From the NCBI GenBank assembly GCA_963774455.1, contig CAVZFD010000003.1, forward strand, positions 721,454-785,453: a stretch of DNA of 64,000 nucleotides, in the 5' to 3' direction. Position 1 is the first letter of the stretch. Every line of letters starts with the position of its first letter. Shown here in pieces: positions 62,840-64,000 of the stretch. The notes under the pieces are model-generated. The model made no database searches. It was not told where the DNA came from and saw nothing but the letters and a program-made list of their open reading frames with translations. This DNA comes from DATFVA01 sp963774455. GTDB taxonomy: Bacteria > Bacteroidota > Ignavibacteria > Ignavibacteriales > Ignavibacteriaceae. Made by a program: the position numbers and the translations under genes.

Positions 62840-64000
62840 ATGAACTATAAACTACTACTTTTTCTCCCTGCTCTTTTAATATTAACAAATGTTATCCCGG
62901 ATCAAAAAACTTATGCCCAGGAGGACCAGGAACCAATCCGTTACTACCAGATGGAACCCCTGGATGATAGTCTCTTTATCCACATACAAGACCAATTGTT
63001 CATCGCACCCCCGGACCCCAAAGCTGAAATAATCGTGGATCTGAGGGACCCGAACAACCAGACAATCTCAATCAAGGGAACACTTTACCCGTTCCTCGCG
63101 CTCAAACCCGAAACCCGTGCACAGGTAATCACCTATCCATTTAAGATCAACCTGGAAGAGACTACAAACTTTGCCAGCGTTTTCACGCGGGTAATAGAAA
63201 AAATAAGGCTCGATAAAGTAGCCGCTCCGCCCAGTGTATTCCAGATTTCCTCTACACTGGCGTACATCAATCCTTTCATTCAGCTTTTAGGAGGGGAGAG
63301 GTTCGGCATATCCCTTAAATCCGACGCGGGATTTTCTTTCGGCATTGAAACCCCATACTCGGGTCCCCTCGAATCAAATATGGTAGAAGCGAACTTCCAC
63401 ATACTCGGATTTCACGGAGGGATCTTTTCAAATGTTGACGCCCTTACAGAGCTTCAGACAAAGAACAATCACAACAACCTTTACGTTACAAGCGGGTTTC
63501 AGCTCGGATACGTTATCCCTCTCGGAAACTTTTTTGAAGTAGGCTATATGGAAGCAGATAAGAAGTTTTCCGAATCACAGATGGAAGCTTATGCAAGAAA
63601 CGGCGCAGTTGTATACAATCCTGACGGCTCTACAAAGTACAGCGCATACTTTGTAGACGGCAATTATTTTAACTTTGAAATAAGGTATCCTGTAGAGATA
63701 ATGGGATCAACCAGAGGCAAGTTTTACGGAGCGAGATATTTAGACGAGTGGCACGTAGGATACACCGGCAGGGAACTTTCACTGGCCGGAAGCACCTTCG
63801 ATTTCAGATTTGATGCAATGTGGGATAGTCCCGTACGCCGCAACCAGATAACATTCGAAGCACTCGTTCAGAAGATAATGGACTTCTGGGGCTTCAGCGC
63901 CTTCGCCATGGGACCCTCAGGCACAATGACCACCCTGGCCGGCGGCAACTACGGCTTCTCCGCCATCTTCTTCAATTTAAGGCTGAAGATCGGCACCTCT
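62840..64000 (+). CDS. Exported beta-rich protein, 3'-truncated by window edge
   Basis: An open frame of 387 codons to the last base; the stop is beyond the window. Signal peptide (MNYKLLLFLPALLILTNVIP, cleavage near YAQE). The remainder alternates polar and aromatic residues (LYVTSGFQLGYVIPLGNFFE, YFVDGNYFNFEIRYPVEIMG, FDFRFDAMWDSPVRR), as in outer-membrane or secreted beta proteins. No family recognised. It follows the two lipoprotein genes after 354 bases, so it is probably a separate unit. Confidence 0.8.
   Translation, partial: MNYKLLLFLPALLILTNVIPDQKTYAQEDQEPIRYYQMEPLDDSLFIHIQDQLFIAPPDPKAEIIVDLRDPNNQTISIKGTLYPFLALKPETRAQVITYPFKINLEETTNFASVFTRVIEKIRLDKVAAPPSVFQISSTLAYINPFIQLLGGERFGISLKSDAGFSFGIETPYSGPLESNMVEANFHILGFHGGIFSNVDALTELQTKNNHNNLYVTSGFQLGYVIPLGNFFEVGYMEADKKFSESQMEAYARNGAVVYNPDGSTKYSAYFVDGNYFNFEIRYPVEIMGSTRGKFYGARYLDEWHVGYTGRELSLAGSTFDFRFDAMWDSPVRRNQITFEALVQKIMDFWGFSAFAMGPSGTMTTLAGGNYGFSAIFFNLRLKIGTS

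Overview
The window looks like chromosome from a Bacteroidota/Ignavibacteria-type bacterium. The evidence is two secreted proteins with the C-terminal 'NYPNPFNPST' type IX sorting domain, a hybrid one-protein two-component regulator (propeller, Y_Y_Y, kinase, receiver, AraC helix-turn-helix), a TonB-dependent receptor without SusD, moderate-to-low GC, and several starts without a clear Shine-Dalgarno. This is an inference from protein content; no rRNA or tRNA was seen.

Layout. 1-1920 is the 3' part of a P-type (proton-pump type) ATPase. 1949-6746 (minus) is a compact phosphate-uptake operon: outer-membrane porin, pstS, pstC, pstA, pstB, with a Pho-box-like triple repeat upstream. 7021-9416 holds a YtxH-like small protein, a DUF116 Cys-rich protein and a rhomboid protease. 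9457-13800 (minus) is a PIG-L deacetylase, a 50-residue membrane protein and a sodium:solute symporter, all overlapping. 14517-17794 is a TonB-dependent receptor flanked by two small exported proteins with Pro-rich tails. It is followed by a structured intergenic element and two tiny overlapping membrane proteins (18031-18281). 18306-21256 holds an AsmA/DUF748-like protein and a secreted sorting-domain protein.

21379-38536 (minus) is the most striking block. Four large sensor histidine kinases lie head to tail, with very different sensor halves but an almost identical kinase module. They are followed by a stand-alone receiver and a receiver-PP2C phosphatase. The first kinase carries eight tandem ~187-residue sensory repeats. 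38837-41911 holds two small secreted proteins, an IS110-family transposase and a small unknown gene. 42102-46208 is the hybrid AraC-type regulator.

46557-50867 contains two unknown proteins, an overlapping pair of putative DNA-glycosylase-type genes and a short cation-transporter-like protein. 50868-51652 has no gene but holds an 11-bp G-rich minisatellite. 51653-56908 contains a second sorting-domain protein, a LemA gene with a DUF2207 gene broken by one frameshift, and an unknown protein. 57213-64000 contains a lipocalin, a small membrane protein, wecB, two lipoproteins and the 5' part of an exported protein running off the end.

Many intergenic gaps from about 17 kb onward carry short tandem arrays of 7-mers (sometimes 8-mers) such as TTTTTCC, TTTTCAA and AATTAAC. 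They are absent from coding sequence as far as I could see, and they form the main non-genic pattern of the window.
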